Positions 1-14,000 of a stretch of 64,000 bases of DNA are shown here, piece by piece (position 1 is the first letter of the stretch; each line of letters begins with the position of its first letter). The notes under the pieces are model-generated. The model searched no databases and was not told the origin of the DNA. It saw nothing but the letters and a program-made list of their open reading frames with translations. The DNA comes from Rotaria macrura. Its lineage: Eukaryota > Rotifera > Eurotatoria > Philodinida > Philodinidae. The stretch lies in assembly GCA_900239685.1 (NCBI GenBank), contig OENT01000662.1:1-64000 (forward strand), written 5' to 3'. Made by a program: the position numbers and the translations under genes.

Positions 1-1964
1 AAGTTATTTTTTCGATTATGTCATCACGATAAACATCTTTGACAGTGTTGGCCGGTTGTGTAAAATAAAAACCGAAAAAAAGCTGACGTCGCTCGAAATC
101 GAAGTACTTCATGTGTATTGGCATCACTAGAGTGCCGAAGATGTTTCTATACTAGAGGGGGGTCTATTCTACTTACTCAGTATAAAAAAGCTATTTTATC
201 TTATGACACTAATTGTTTGTTTCGAAACAAGAATGAACGGCCTATTCAAGCATGGTGGATCTCAATGTTTTTCTTGTCTTTCCGATATCTCATGAGAAAG
301 AACTCGAATGAGAATCTCTTTACCGACAGATTATGTAAGTGAGTTTCCTCAATGAAATGCTGCAATTTTCGCTCGATCGCAATTGTTGATACCTATTTTA
401 TGATGAGGATGAGAGACGTGGCAGAATCACCAAAATAGATTTCAACACTTAGTGTTGTTTAAAGAATTCTAAAATTTGACTCAACTATCAATGAAATAGA
501 AAAACAACCTTTTACAAACGTGTTATCTGGATGACAAGCTATATAATGAAAAAAAGATAACTTGAAGAATAATCATTGCTCGACTTTTAAACAGGAAAAT
601 GCATTGTGATTGAATAACATTTTCTCTAAGAAACAACGTTGAAGAAATGACTATCGTTTCGCGAAATTTAATTTCGTTGTAAAATTGCATAAGTTATTAG
701 GGCTTTTTGTTCTTCAAACTTTTCATACTGAGTAAATTGAATGTAATAGACTCTTGTGATTGAACACTCATCGATTACAAAAAGAACAGCAGTTCCTATG
801 ATTTATACTCAATAGATAGATGGTGGAATTGAACCAGTTAGATTTCTTTTTCTGCTTGTAATGATGCTTATGGGAATAATCACTTTGAATATAATTTAAG
901 TAGCGAATTTAGAAGTGTGGACAGTAAGACTTGGGCATGCAGTGATTATTTCAAAATTTCGGTGTCTTTATTCGCGTGTCGCCATTCACTGATTTTAAAT
1001 AGGTAGCAAAAAAACGTACAGCCGGTCACATTTCAAAGCAAACAGCCAGTTTCTATGAGTGGATTCCGGATTTGAACTGAACAAAGTTAAGGTAATGTGT
1101 CAACTGTTAAAGATAACCACAGCACATTATGAAGGATCGAACAGTTCTTTATTCTCGTGAACGAGCATTTGCCAATGTATTGATTCAGAACATATGCACC
1201 ATCCAAACGGATTTCGATTGAGCAATGTGAATGACAAAAGGATGGAAAAGTGAGAGTTTTTTTCCCACAATCTGTTTATGAATGTCTCGTTTTTTATGCA
1301 TATAAAATATGATAATATTAAATTAAATGAAAATCATTCACGAAACAAGTGTTTCTCTTTCTTGGATTCTTTCAATCGCCCTCCCACCAAACTGCACAGT
1401 TATATATTTGGTTTTCTATGAATCATTGCAAAAAGATGGCAGAAAAAAGGAGTAAATCCGCAAATGAATGCTGCGATCTATAAGCATATGTGCTGTATTG
1501 AAAAAATAGCGAATAATGATCATCACGACAAAACTATTAGTTTTTATCCCTGTAGCCATATTCCTTAAGAATCAGTCACTGCGATGAGTGAAATTCATAC
1601 AGGAGTTTCTGTCCGAACGAACAATGAAAGTGTGAGACTACTTTTCTCTCTTGTAGAATCTGTCTTCCGCTATAAAGCTAAAATAAGACGCTGTTTCAAG
1701 GCATTGTAACGACAATTTCGTTTTTCTCGGGTGAAGATGTGGTTTGAGAGCCGAAGGAAAAATTTCAACTAGAAATACACAAATCGTGATTCATACCCTT
1801 ATCCTCATATTTCGAAATACTATTCCACAGTGAAATACGACTTTATTCTATTTGATTCATGTTGAAATTATTTTATTTTATTTATTTTTCCAAGTAAAAC
1901 TATAAATATCAATCGAAAAGTATTTTTTAATAATAAGTAAACTTAATGGATTCATTCGTTTCGA
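1..1964. other. Non-coding left edge
   Basis: No convincing coding sequence or RNA gene was seen on either strand. The only open frame near the left end (118-342, plus) starts at TTG and shows no recognisable domain. The stretch is AT-rich. Its right end carries the probable 3' untranslated region of the leucine-rich-repeat gene, which is transcribed leftwards. Confidence 0.5.
1881..1886 (-). promoter_or_regulatory. Candidate polyadenylation signal of the LRR gene
   Basis: The plus strand reads TTTATT, so the minus strand carries AATAAA about 80 nt past the stop codon of the leucine-rich-repeat gene. Placement and hexamer are canonical. The surroundings are T-rich, so chance occurrence is possible. 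Confidence 0.4.
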
Positions 1965-3313
1965 TCAAATCTCACCGGCTCCAAACAAAAACATGCACAT
2001 ATAAATTGACATGATGAATACAAGAATATTGAATTTATAGTGAATTAAGTTCGACCCAAGCGAAGTGATTTTCGTCAAAGAAACCCTTGAGTTGGTATTA
2101 ATTTGACAATAGTTTTGACATCGTGAGTCAATGTACGACCACCGATGGCGACATTGATTAAATATTCCGGTTATGTTATCAATATGATACCCATTCCATC
2201 GCTCCGGTGTCGAACATCTTGAGAATAAGGATAATTCAATCGGTAAACGTTTGAGTTCTCCACGTTTAAACGCGTTGTCTAAGTGATGACGAAGTTCAGG
2301 TCTCGATATCCAACGATTAAGATAAATATCGATACGATTATTTTCATGATCGATGGGACTGAAGTGATTAATAAGAAGTCGATAAAGATCTCCATATTTT
2401 AAATAAAACAAATCACAATTACAATCGAGCGGATTATTCATCAAGTAAAGTCGACGTAATGAGCTGATCTGATGGTACGTACAAATATCGAGTAGATTTG
2501 TATTCGTACTAACAAGATCGATTTCAATTAGTGACTTTGCACCACAAAAAGTTTGTTTGAGGGTTGCATTTTCTTCATTATTAATTAATGTTTGAAAATG
2601 ATTTCGTCTCAATTTGATTGATTGTAACCGGTTGTTCGATAAAAATAAGTGGGACGCAAGGTTTCTGAGATTCGTATTCTCGAGATCGAGATATTCAAGA
2701 TTATCCAATGGTCTAAACAACTTGTTTGTTAATAAACCTGCCCCTAGTGGATTATCATTCAATAAAAGAATCTTTAAATGACTTAATGAATGAAAAGTGT
2801 CTGAATCGATGATCGATACTTTGTTGTCAGATAAGTCAAGTGTTCCAAGTTTTCGGCAGTGAATAAATAAAAAGTGAGATAAGGACGTCAATTGATTTTC
2901 ACGTAATATTAATCGATCCAAACTTTTTAGGCCAAGAAAATCTTTTTGAGATATTTCCTTTAGTTGATTTTTACTTAAATCGAGCATTCGCAATTGTTCG
3001 AGAGGGCGTAAAAAATAATTATTTGCTAATGAAGAAAATTTATTTCTCTGTAAATTGAGCTGAAACAGAGTTTGATGAAACGGTTGAAAAAGTGTATTCG
3101 GAAGATAAGCCAGAGAATTCGACGAAAGTACAATCGTTCGAGCTGGTATTTGATAATTAATAAATGCATCTGCTTCAATACTTGCTATTTGGAAATCATG
3201 AAGATTTATTGTGTTATCCGTAGACACATAAGAATAACGAGAAATATTTGATGAATATAAAGAATCAAATAATGACGAAGTCAAATGAAGAATCTTTTCT
3301 GACTTCGAAGGAA
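1965..3313 (-). CDS. Leucine-rich repeat surface protein, 5' exon not found
   Basis: This single large exon encodes about 448 residues of an extracellular leucine-rich-repeat protein. Repeats of the LxxLxLxxNxL type run through the first 60% (for example LRMLDLSKNQL, LDRLILRENQL, LGTLDLSDNKV). They are followed by an LRRCT-like cap with the motif NPLDCNCDLFYL and later cysteines (RCSTPERW, FNQCR). The C-terminus is one hydrophobic stretch (FNILVFIMSIYMCMFLFG) with almost nothing after it, so a membrane anchor or GPI signal is likely. The frame stays open to 3353 but has no ATG before an upstream stop. A strong pyrimidine-rich acceptor ending TTATTTAG at 3314-3315 suggests the exon starts at 3313 and that the signal peptide lies in an unseen upstream exon. 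Ligand unknown; adhesion or recognition is inferred from the fold. Confidence 0.75.
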
Positions 3314-6300
3314 CTAAATAAGAGAAAAAGACAAGGCAATTGATTTGTTCCAATAGGATAACACAATCGACAATCGAGAAATAATTCGTTGCAAAAAATT
3401 AATGGTTCAAAAGAAACCCTTGATTAGTTTAGACAACAAAAGCAACTCTTCCTTTTGTTAATAAGTGAACGACAATACGACGAAAATGTAATCTGTTAAG
3501 GGAAACACAAAGAACAAACTGGAACAACGTATTCTACACTTTTAATTGCAAATGTTGTTATTTATCGCAGAAAACATTGTTCTTCTCTCATGTACGATTA
3601 AATTTATTCACTCATTATTTTCTGCTCTATCTTCTAGAACTTCAACAAGAAAAAAGTTTGATATTTTCATAAGGTTCTTCTAATATGAAATCGTTGATCT
3701 TGTGGGAGACGATTTGTGATGTTCTCTGAAACCCATATGCTGAGAAATAGCTGAAAGACAGAGATGTGACAAATTTCCACTTGATATTCTTCACGTTCCT
3801 TTTCCGATTTGTTCTTCATGAGAAAGAAAATCTTTTGTATTGAAACACGTGGAGAATTTCAACACACGCATAAAGTGAAAGAGGAGACTTTCTCACTTAA
3901 TTAAATAAGTAAAATTTAACAGAAGAAAATAGATCCATTTGGTCATGATCAGATAAATAAACTATTATTATTTTATTTGCAACCTGTCAACAAAAATTCA
4001 GTTGACGAAGGAAGAAATTTCTATATTTTTATTGGAAATTGGCCTTTTGCCTAGTTCTTCGTTGAATCATTCTAGTTGATCCGAGCATCGATAGGATTAT
4101 ATCTACAATCGTTGCAAAAGACAATTCTCCATCGATTGTAGTTCTTCTTTGGCATTCTACTTCGATGATTGTTCAACCATTAGAATTTATGAGTATCTGA
4201 AAACTTCTCATGAGCATTTGATTTTTCTTCGGATTGTTCACTCAAATTATTGTTGTTGAAGAAAGATTTTGCACATTGTGATGAATAAAATAAGGCTCCT
4301 ATAGTTTTATTTATTACGAGAACCGAATCAGTACAAATATTTAGAACTTTTCAATGTTTCGTTTGTAATTCTATTATATATTTGTGACATCGTATAGAAA
4401 CTTTTATTCACACAATTGTAAATACACTATTAATTTCTCGACAAAAACTTGAAATTGTCGATTATCCGAAGAGACAAAAGTTTATTTATTTTCTTCATAG
4501 TTGATCGAAATTCTATGAAATGATTTTTCGAAAATTATTAATGCATAATTGAAATCTCTCTTTTGAAACAGAAAATCGTTTAGATGAAATTTCGATAGAG
4601 ACGATAATCAGTGCAGAGTTCGACAAGACATTTTTCCCTGTTTTTTTGTAGATTTTGTTGAGAATGAAATCTTAACAGTTTCTCGCTAGTTTTCAACATG
4701 AATCTTACTGGTAATTAATTTAAAAGAATAAATCTGAATCGAACACATTAGCAGTGAATTCGGAATTATAAAAATAATTCAACGATTCTAGAGAAAAGTA
4801 AGCTGATGAAGATTGAAATACATTTCAAGCTTGTTCAATCGTCTTATGATTAGCTCATCTATTTTATCTCTCACTTGATGTCATTGAATAAACACATTTA
4901 TCATTTGTTCTCTTCATGATCATCATTATCGACACTATCCCATTCTTTCCTACTCTCCATATGTAATATCTCTGATTTGACAAATCACGGTCTTCCGCTG
5001 TCACTATTTTTTACATAGGATTATAAATGTTGTCTAAGTCATGAATATGCGCTCGATATAACTATGGTGAAAAGAGAAGAAGTACAAACAAAACCGCTTT
5101 TATTATTTAAAAGATAAAGAGCAAAGAAAATGAGTAATGTTTACCGTCTCGATCGTAACGCTGAATGATTGAGGAGAATAGAGAATAATAATCAAAGGAT
5201 CCTACAGTTCTTTTAAACCTAACTACAGATTGAAGAGAATCTTGATTAAATAATATGAAGATAAGAGAAAGAACGAGTGATCATTAAACATGATTCAATC
5301 AATTGTGTAATATCTTGTCATATTGAACAACTCGTAAACCACTACAGATTCGATTATATAATAAAGACGGAAACAAACAACATAATGAAATGTTCTATCA
5401 ATAATGATTGGGACTTGTTGAAAGATTTTCTTATGATGACAAAGATTTCATTTGACAAATAATTATTGCAGAAAACGAAACAAGACAACGAACAGAATTG
5501 AAAACCACGTTCTCGGGACAAGACGATCGGTTAAGATTTATACTTACAAGAATAAGACTCGATCTGTTGTTCATCGTCATCATCATATTCCAAGGTTAAA
5601 CTCATTCGAATAAATAAGAGAATGTAATTAATGACCATTAACTTGTTCATCGTTTGTTTTGTTCATGTGTTTTATTGAGAAAAACAAAATAAACTCATTG
5701 ACGTAGTTTCGATCGATATTATTTATATTGATATTCACTGTGTAAGTTGTTGAATACTTGAGTCAATCTATAATGAAAGTAATACAAACATCGATAGGAT
5801 GTTATCCGTTCTACGTAAACAGAGAAGAATAAAAACAATCATTTATACAGAATACATATTTGATTAGTTTTATGTTCTTCTACGATTCCAACAAGTAGAT
5901 CTATTGTTCAAAATAACAATTAGGTTTAGCTGAATGAATGGGAAGACACAACGTTGAAGATATTCGCTTTCTATTCTTTGTTACGATATTTATCTGTTCC
6001 TTTGTTTTTCTTCGTTGCTCATTTGTACAGACGGGGGCCGATTGAGGAAGAAGAGAAAAGAGAGCAAAGATAAGTATCGATAAGTATGCAGCATTGTTGC
6101 CTTCTGGTTCCTTTTTTGACCGATTCATTGGTTTGATTTTGATGTGTTACACATTCTCATTGAATTCATAAGCTGAAAATTCGTTTTACGAGATGAAATA
6201 CAAAAAGTGGAAAGCAAAACGAATTCGTCTTTCGAACAATTCTCTTCATGGAATTGCAAATAATGTTAGTTGTCATCCCATATTTGATTGCAGTTCAATG

Positions 6301-9300
6301 GTTACTGATTCAACAGAGATTGATATCGATGCATTGATCATTCCTGTTCTTCTCAACATGTTGGAATAGCTACTGAAACGTGACCCTATTCATTCATTTT
6401 TCTCAAGTTGATAACAACGATCAATCATTCAAACGTTGTTTGTTTTTCTATTTTTATAATTCGTTCTACACGATTGACAATCATTTGTTCATTCAATAGA
6501 AACTTGATGAGTAAAGCGATACCCTCTCGACAATCATTTCTGTTAGACATAAGAAACAACCGATGCTCATTACACTTCGGCATAGATTCGCACATTCTCT
6601 TTGCATATTTATGAATTCAATGAGAAATGAATATTTGTCGATTTTCTTCGATCAAGAAGTTGAGGATGAAATTCGGTGAAAGTTTCTATTGAAATGTTCA
6701 CATGATCAACACAACCAATGTTTTAACTTCGATGGATAAATGTCGAAAAGGAAACAAATTCAAATCAACTTTAAATATGAATTGAAACTACGCAGAATAA
6801 TTCATTAAAAAAAACACATTTGTTTTTCTTCTTGAAAGTAAATTCATCTGTAATGCGTAAGAATGTTCACATGAAAAACTATTTTAGTCGCTTGATGAGA
6901 AATGGTAAAGAAAAGTGTTCGTGAATTCATTTTGAAGAATTTCGAAATGAAATCGATGCACAAACGTTTTTCAAGCCTGATTTTTCAAATCTATCGAAGT
7001 AATTGAGCAGACATGACATGGCAAGTTACAAGTTTAATATTTTTACTTAAATGAGTAAAGAACTGAGTCCGCATGTCATAGCGATGAATACTTTCTTATT
7101 TTTGTACGTTTTATTTTTGAATATTCTCTTCTACTGTTTACTTGATGTGAATGTACGCATAGTTTTAGAGATATGCAAAACAATTCGTCGCATTGTCGGC
7201 GATTCTCTTTTAGCACATGAACAGTTTGAATGAAAGTTATACGATAAACCATTTTCAAGTACTTGTATCCAATGCGACAATCTGGTTCCCAGTTTCCTCC
7301 GCTGTTTAAGTAATAATTAATCTGATTGAAATAATAAACGAGTATTAAAGTAATAATGATCACTTGCTAACGACTAGCATTCAATGACATATGCAAATTT
7401 GTCTTCAATTTTCATTGGTTGAAAAATATAACCCATAAATTACAACTGTCTATTCGGTTTCTACTTGAAAAATGTTTTCTAACTGATTTTCGAAATGATT
7501 GTTTCGTGTTTGGTCTTTTAGCGACAAGTACGTCTTTGAATAACACGTTGGGATATTCTACGAAACGTGAATATTTCAAATTATTCGAATGTTCTTTATT
7601 GATTCCTTGGTGCTTCGATGTCAAGGTTTCTCTCTTCGACCTGCCTTATAAATCTTTACTGCTCGGACAGAAAAAGAGACACGATTGTTAGAAGAAATTG
7701 GTTTATCATCCAGCTGCTACCGCTCATCGTGTCTTTGAATCACGTGTTTGGTAATCAAAGGTAAATAATAAGATAACGTTTCTTCGATGTTCACTCTTAT
7801 TAGATATTTCTCTTTTACTGAAACGTTTTGACTCGTTCCCTAATGAAGGAATGTATTTCTAGAATCAATTTTATAAAAAATCAGTAAATAGTTGCGTTGA
7901 AAGTAAATTCGGATTGAAATAAAATTACACGAATCTGACACACGATCGGTTCACCTAGATCTTTCAAATGCATGGACAACAAGTATCGGGAGGAAGATTG
8001 AATTCTTCGGTAGAAATTCAAACGAAATTTTAAATCTTTGTGAGAACTTCTGAGAGAAAACCTAACAAAACGATTTCTGATGATTTTTATTATCGAGAAT
8101 CAAGTTTTATCCGTTGAATAACAAAAAGAAACAGAAATCATCGGATATTGTATTGGAACAAAAGATGAGGATATGAATATAGATGTTTCTTCAATTCGGA
8201 TTCGATCTCGTTCTATTTCGCAATCACACCGACTTGTCACATGCTGTTCAAATAGATAATGATTGGCTTAGAGTTAACGACGATCTCAGTACTGTTTTCA
8301 TATCATTATGAGAAAATAGTGAAATTGTCATTTACTCTAGGTCAACCAGTTTGTGTATTAGAATCTCACATCTATGAGTTTTTAATTTGTCATCAGTTTT
8401 TATCAAGATAATTAAGGAGAAGAGAGGAAAACTGCCTAACATAGCGACTCGTCTCAGTGTGTAGCATGACGACTGAGCGAGCAGAGGGGAAAATGGCACT
8501 CGAATGAACAACAGTTGTATGGCTGATTATGAGAACTGAGAAAAAAGTGTGTTCAATGCGTTTGACAAATTCTATCTAACTCTTGTTTTACCTTAAATGA
8601 AACAAATGAATTCATAATTGATACCTCTTCTCATCAATTGTTGTTTGCAAAATTAGACAAAAGAAATGAACTCTTTTCTGTTCGTGATCGTTTATTCAAT
8701 TAAAAAGTCTGAATAATTTTTAGTTGAAAACTTCGGTCGATAAAAGTGTGTAAACAAATAGAAAGAATAGTGTTACTTTATAGTTCTCTTTGCTCTTATT
8801 CTATTTTACTTTGTCGTGTTTTCAGTTCCAATGACTTGTCGATAGTCCAATCATAACTTTGACTTTTGGTGTTTTTTCCATAATATACGTTACGAGGAGA
8901 ATGACAAGTGTCTCGAGTTTTAAGAACGATCTTGATTTGAATATTCAGAAGAACTAATGAAACATTGCCAAGTCTAATGACTAAGATCTTTTGATTTTAA
9001 ATCGGGAATGCTGTGCCTATATCGACAGTTTTACGAATTCTAAAATAAAATATGTGAACTGATTCAAGTATTTCTGTTGAAAGTTTCTATAAAAGGCTTG
9101 AGTCTTTATTCTCTGATCTTTTTATAAACCATTTTCTTCGTTTTGTGTTTGATTTTTTCCAGTGGAATATCGATTGAAGATAATTGTGAAAATTCATACG
9201 ACATCTTTGATGAACAAATTACCTATTGCTTAATTATTTGTAGACATTCCATGAGAATAATGCTGACTTATAAATGAACTAAGGATTGATGATATCTCAG

Positions 9301-10247
9301 TAAGTCTTTTGGTGAGTCATCGAGTAGAAATGAATTATCTCAATTGAGAAAAATTCGTCATTGAAATCTGCACTTATTGAAGATTTCATTTTTGATTCTA
9401 CCAATTGAATTCTCTTCTCGACGAAAGGGCATCTGTGACATTGACTGAGTATTTATTCATCACTGTTAGAGTTGCGTCATTATTCGTAAAAATAAACAAT
9501 AATATGCCATGTCGTGGTTACTTACTCAATCTTTATTCGTTGTTAAGCGAATGCTATAATTAATTTGGAATAATTTATAAGATTCTAACTATGTCAGTAT
9601 TGATGGTATTTTTCCTGATGATAACCGTCTTTGTATGAAGTTAATGATCGATGTTACTCGTATCTTTCCAAGAAATTAGTGATTACCATCGAGAAAATGA
9701 TAACAATCAGTTGGAGGCTACAATCAATTTTTAATATGCTCTAAGTTTACTTGTCTTGCTGAAGAGATTGTACAAAATATGAAACGTTTCCACTGGAACA
9801 TCCGTCATTCACTGATTCTCGAAGTAAAGGAACAGCTGACGTAATATCTGGTTGGCTGAGGCAGTTCATATTGACCACAAGATTTGAAACGAAGTTTCAA
9901 CTTTTTAGTGTGGTAGTAGAACCGATGGCTTCAACTGTCGAACACTGTAAGATAGTCGATGTTCCTCATTCTGTTTAATGAACAGTTTTCCTCGGGTGAT
10001 TAAGCACAAGAAGACCAAATTACTCAATCGGACAAGAATCGTTTCAAAAACTAAATTACTGATGTCCGATGACGGCGCCTAAAACTTTCGATATTTCATG
10101 CGCTCGAAATTTTATTCTTCTACATACAATCGTTCGACGTTTCGTTTTCGATATTTTTTCTTTCCATCAAATCAATGCCATTCTCATAGATAAGATAAGA
10201 AGTGTGTGTGCGTTAACTTGTGTTTTATTCTGGCATTTGCTTTAAGT
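3314..10247. other. 6.9 kb gene-poor stretch
   Basis: Apart from one weak small ORF (5901-6128, listed separately), I see no recognisable coding exon, RNA gene or clear mobile element here. Open frames at 6408, 7051 and 7412-7691 are short, overlap on both strands and match nothing known to me. The 5' exon of the leucine-rich-repeat gene should lie in the left part. Confidence 0.45.
5901..6128 (-). CDS. Possible small secreted or membrane protein (75 aa), doubtful
   Basis: An ATG-started frame of 75 codons has a hydrophobic segment near its start (AAYLSILIFALFSLLPQSAP) followed by a cysteine-containing basic tail. That shape could be a signal peptide with a short mature chain. No family is recognised, no splice neighbours were found, and an open frame of this length can arise by chance. 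It is listed only because the hydrophobic segment and the locally higher GC content stand out from the surrounding sequence. Confidence 0.15.
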   Translation of the reverse strand: MNRSKKEPEGNNAAYLSILIFALFSLLPQSAPVCTNEQRRKTKEQINIVTKNRKRISSTLCLPIHSAKPNCYFEQ

Positions 10248-11030
10248 ATGAATCAAGTGATTAAATTGTATGATCTTGCTCCATCGCCGAGTTCCACTCG
10301 GTATTATTCTCCAACGGCATGGAAAACGCGCATGGGTTTATTGCATAAAAAGGTCGATTTTGAAACGGTTCCAATTAACTTTCTAGATTTAAGAGGAGAA
10401 CTTGCCACTCGTTCTGGACACGCAAACATTAGTGTTCCAGCAATCGAACTACCTGATGGTACATTTATTTATGATTCGTTCCGAATCGCTGAATGGTTAG
10501 AAGATACTTATCTCGATGCTCCGTCTCTTTTCACTGGGGACGGAAAATCGTCGCGTGACGCCCGATTAGAACATATTGTCACCGGTAAAACTTATGCTCG
10601 TTTAATAGACTTAGGCTTGGGTGCTTCGAAATCGGAATGGGCCGTCTGGTATGATTTGTTCTTTCCTCAACTCGATGAGCAAATTATCGGCGAAGAACTT
10701 CGATCGTATTTCACATCCGACTTGCGCCTCGGCCCACAAGGATATCAAAAATTACTTGCACTCGATCGTCAAGAACTGATAAGACGCGCTAAAATGAACG
10801 TTCAACCCCTAGTTGAAATCTTACGCGAGAGAGCAGATCAATACTTTCAAGGGACTCATCCAGGTCAAGTTGACTACATCATATTCGGCCGTTACGCCTA
10901 TTGTCGTATGCTTGATCCGAAACTTACGAAAGAAATCTGGGATGACCAAGGAAAAGAACTCGGCGACTGGATCCAGAAATTGTGTCAAGCTTACGATGGG
11001 CATGCTCAACATCTGTTTGATAGTTTTTGA
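10248..11030 (+). CDS. LigE-like glutathione S-transferase, intronless
   Basis: The 260-residue protein has the two-domain plan of a cytosolic glutathione transferase. The N-terminal thioredoxin-fold half (residues ~1-90) contains the SPTAWKTR segment at the start of helix 1, the cis-proline loop SVPAIELPDG and the glutathione-contacting DSFRIAEWLEDTY helix. The rest is an all-helical C-domain. The pattern, including the GELATRSGHAN segment, resembles the bacterial LigE beta-etherase group and related basidiomycete etherase-type transferases more than the usual animal classes. Expected role: glutathione-dependent ether cleavage or detoxification in the cytosol; substrate unknown. An open extension reaches back to a GTG at 10206, but the ATG at 10248 gives the family-like beginning MNQVIKLYDLAPSPSS. 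There is no intron, while most other resolved genes here have them, so horizontal acquisition is a reasonable inference. Confidence 0.85.
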   Translation: MNQVIKLYDLAPSPSSTRYYSPTAWKTRMGLLHKKVDFETVPINFLDLRGELATRSGHANISVPAIELPDGTFIYDSFRIAEWLEDTYLDAPSLFTGDGKSSRDARLEHIVTGKTYARLIDLGLGASKSEWAVWYDLFFPQLDEQIIGEELRSYFTSDLRLGPQGYQKLLALDRQELIRRAKMNVQPLVEILRERADQYFQGTHPGQVDYIIFGRYAYCRMLDPKLTKEIWDDQGKELGDWIQKLCQAYDGHAQHLFDSF

Positions 11031-14000
11031 TTATTTCAATCGTACGTTTCATCATCATGCGAATGAATTCGAAGATAAATATACGAAACATGTTGAATTG
11101 CAAAAGACAAGGTTTTCATTTACTTTCATAAAGAATTGATTTTGATTCATCGTATTCCTATTGTTTTATGAATATCTTACTAACGGTTGTGATAATCAAA
11201 CATAAAACAATCCCTCTGATAACAGTGTTTTACTCATTTTCAAGCGATGACAGGTGTCATACCCAAGTGAATAGATCTGATTGAATATAATAGGGCAACG
11301 AAATCGTATCGAAATTTTGAAGATCGGAAGAGTAACTCGTCCGAAAGTTTAATACTATATGTGCAGTTGTAAACTGATGAACATTTGATTTAACAAGTGT
11401 CGAGGTCTTTCAGAGTCGTCAGTTGATTTTTCACAAAAAGATCCGAATGGGACTTCGTCCTCCCATTTCCAACAGTATTTCTTTGGTTTTATAGTAATTC
11501 ATATGTGATCCTATCGGTTCCTACAGTGAGTGGGGATGATTTGAGTTCAACGATAAGGATGCCTCGTCAGTATGAAGAATATAATTCTATGTTAACACAG
11601 TAAGATTTCAAGATTTTTTCTTAGATTAATGCAGCATCAATCGAATTTTGTTTTGATCAGAAGCATCGTAACCATTAACTCACTGATCAATTTTCTGTCA
11701 TATTTCCACGATAGCTTGTTTGAACTGGCATTAGTGATTCTAATAACTTGAAATAGTTTTATAATTTTGGCGAATTCCGTGAAAGAACAGAATCAATCTG
11801 TATTCGTATTTAACACTCGACATTGATTTATGCACTGATGTTAAACTTCGCCGTGATCAAGACTGTCATTTAACATCAAAATGGTCATTCGCTCGATATG
11901 ATGAAGATAGATAGGCAATATCTTGGTTCGTCTGAATCAAATATTAATGCTAATATTTTCTAGTCTCGGCATCTATTATCTTCGATTAGATCGTCAAACG
12001 TGAAACGAAAGCGATCCTTCTACCACTAGTAGTAAAATAGAAGTTTTTAATTTGAGACATTTTTATCTTTGACGATACATGACCGAACACTGAAAGCAGC
12101 CTTTATATTGGCTGCTATGTGACTCCATTCTGCTTTGAAATATTTTACACTACAATGGAGATAATATTGCGATCGAGGATCGAAGAACAATTTTTCAACA
12201 GTTGAGTCTCAACCGATCGAATACAAATGAGTCTTGCAGAAATATTGGTGACAATTGAAAGACTGACTATCATTCAGGCTCATAAAGTCGTGAATAAAAT
12301 GAGATCCTGCATTTTTCATCTGAAATCCAAAGTTTAGCTAGTTTGAACATGACTCGTTCGTAAAGTATGGCTGAGTCATAAAATTACCGACTATTGACCA
12401 TAGTGGCGGTTGATCTCGACGAAACACATCGTCTCCATGTAAAACCTGAACCGGACTCATACAGGCTTTCAACAAGTAATTTCTAAACTTTCAATGCCTA
12501 AAAATCCTTAGGTTATCAAAAATCTCGTTTCAGACGTTCTGACATTATTTTTAGAAATCATCCGGATACGATTGAACACTGAGTTTTTGTGAAGAATCGC
12601 GAAGAGGTTCGATTAATATTGCGGAGAAATCTTTGCCGTGTACATGGAAAAGTTCGAACTGAAAGAAATGTCCAAAACGAATTATCAAACGTATAAAAAT
12701 GTCGACAGGTTCAAAGTTAACTCCAATAAACAAGCAACTCTTGAGTTGTTCTCTATTGAAAGCAAAAGAGTTGCCAAATAATATATTCGTAATACTTGTT
12801 CATTGTATGTGGTGCGATAACGAGATCAAGAGGACTGATTATTCTGAATGAGTAAAAGAATCATCTGAAGACGAGATTTTTTTAATACGCATTTATAAAT
12901 TTGTTTTTCTTGTAGAATCAATATTAATTTATAAAATATCAATGACTGATGATAATTCGTACGCTCTTGTACCGAATAGAGTCAAGCCTTTTCGAGATTT
13001 GAATGGTTTTATCCGCGAAAAGAAATTAAGAAAGTAAATCGAGCGAGTATCAGGTGTGTCGAGCAGTTGATTGGTATGTCAACATGTGCATCAGCGTTCA
13101 AGGTTCTCTTCAATGGCGATCACAATCATTGACCTCATCAAGAAAAAATAGCAGAAAAAAAATTTTCGTACTTAGAAGTAAAGCCATGTATGATGAAAGA
13201 GCTGTCATCCAAAACATGAAGTATTTATACCATGAACATGTGAATTACGTGAATCACTTGGTTATAAATTATATGATTCCATGTTAGAATCCGATTGAAT
13301 TTAAGTTAGAAGAAAAATGACATTCATTTTGTTCGATTCATCCATGATTGATATTCCTGAATCGTGCAATACAATTGATTTCACTCAATATTTTCTACCT
13401 TGATGGTTATTCTGTTCTATTACTTTCGAGCACTCGTTATGTCATTCGTTTTTAATGCTTCACAAACACTTCACGCGAAGCCTGAAAATAGTTTAATACA
13501 TACCGAGTGTCAGCTGAAGAAAATGTAAGGCGACAATTAGATTTTTGATTTATGATCAGATTGATGAAAAATTGTCGAGATTTTAAAAATCTTTTGAATG
13601 TTTCATAAAAAGATGATTTCCACTTCGTAAACGTCAGTAACTTAGATGAATTGCGTTATTTCTTGATTGGGAAATCTTCCCCAGAAAATCATACATGCTC
13701 ACAGTGTAAAAGCCGAAGTCGAAATTTTTCCTCATAAATCATTTGAAAGAAATGTATGATGGATCTGCAGGAAACTCAAGAAAAAAGATGTGTTACAACA
13801 TCTGAATACTTGAACGTTGCGCACAGTGTTCAGTACTCATGTCTATTTATTTTGGGTTAATATTTCGCTTTCAAATACTACTTATGGAAAGATTGGACGA
13901 AATATCTTTTATAATTATCTACGCATAGATCTCGTTTCATGAATTTCACTTTTATTGAATCAAAGATTCCAATGAGTGTCATGAGAAAATTCAATTTATA

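Noticed and set aside
118-342. 74-codon open frame at the left edge
   Set aside because: It starts at TTG, has no domain, and no splice partners were found.
7412-7691. Overlapping open frames on both strands
   Set aside because: Open frames on both strands of AT-rich DNA without homology or splice context are expected by chance.
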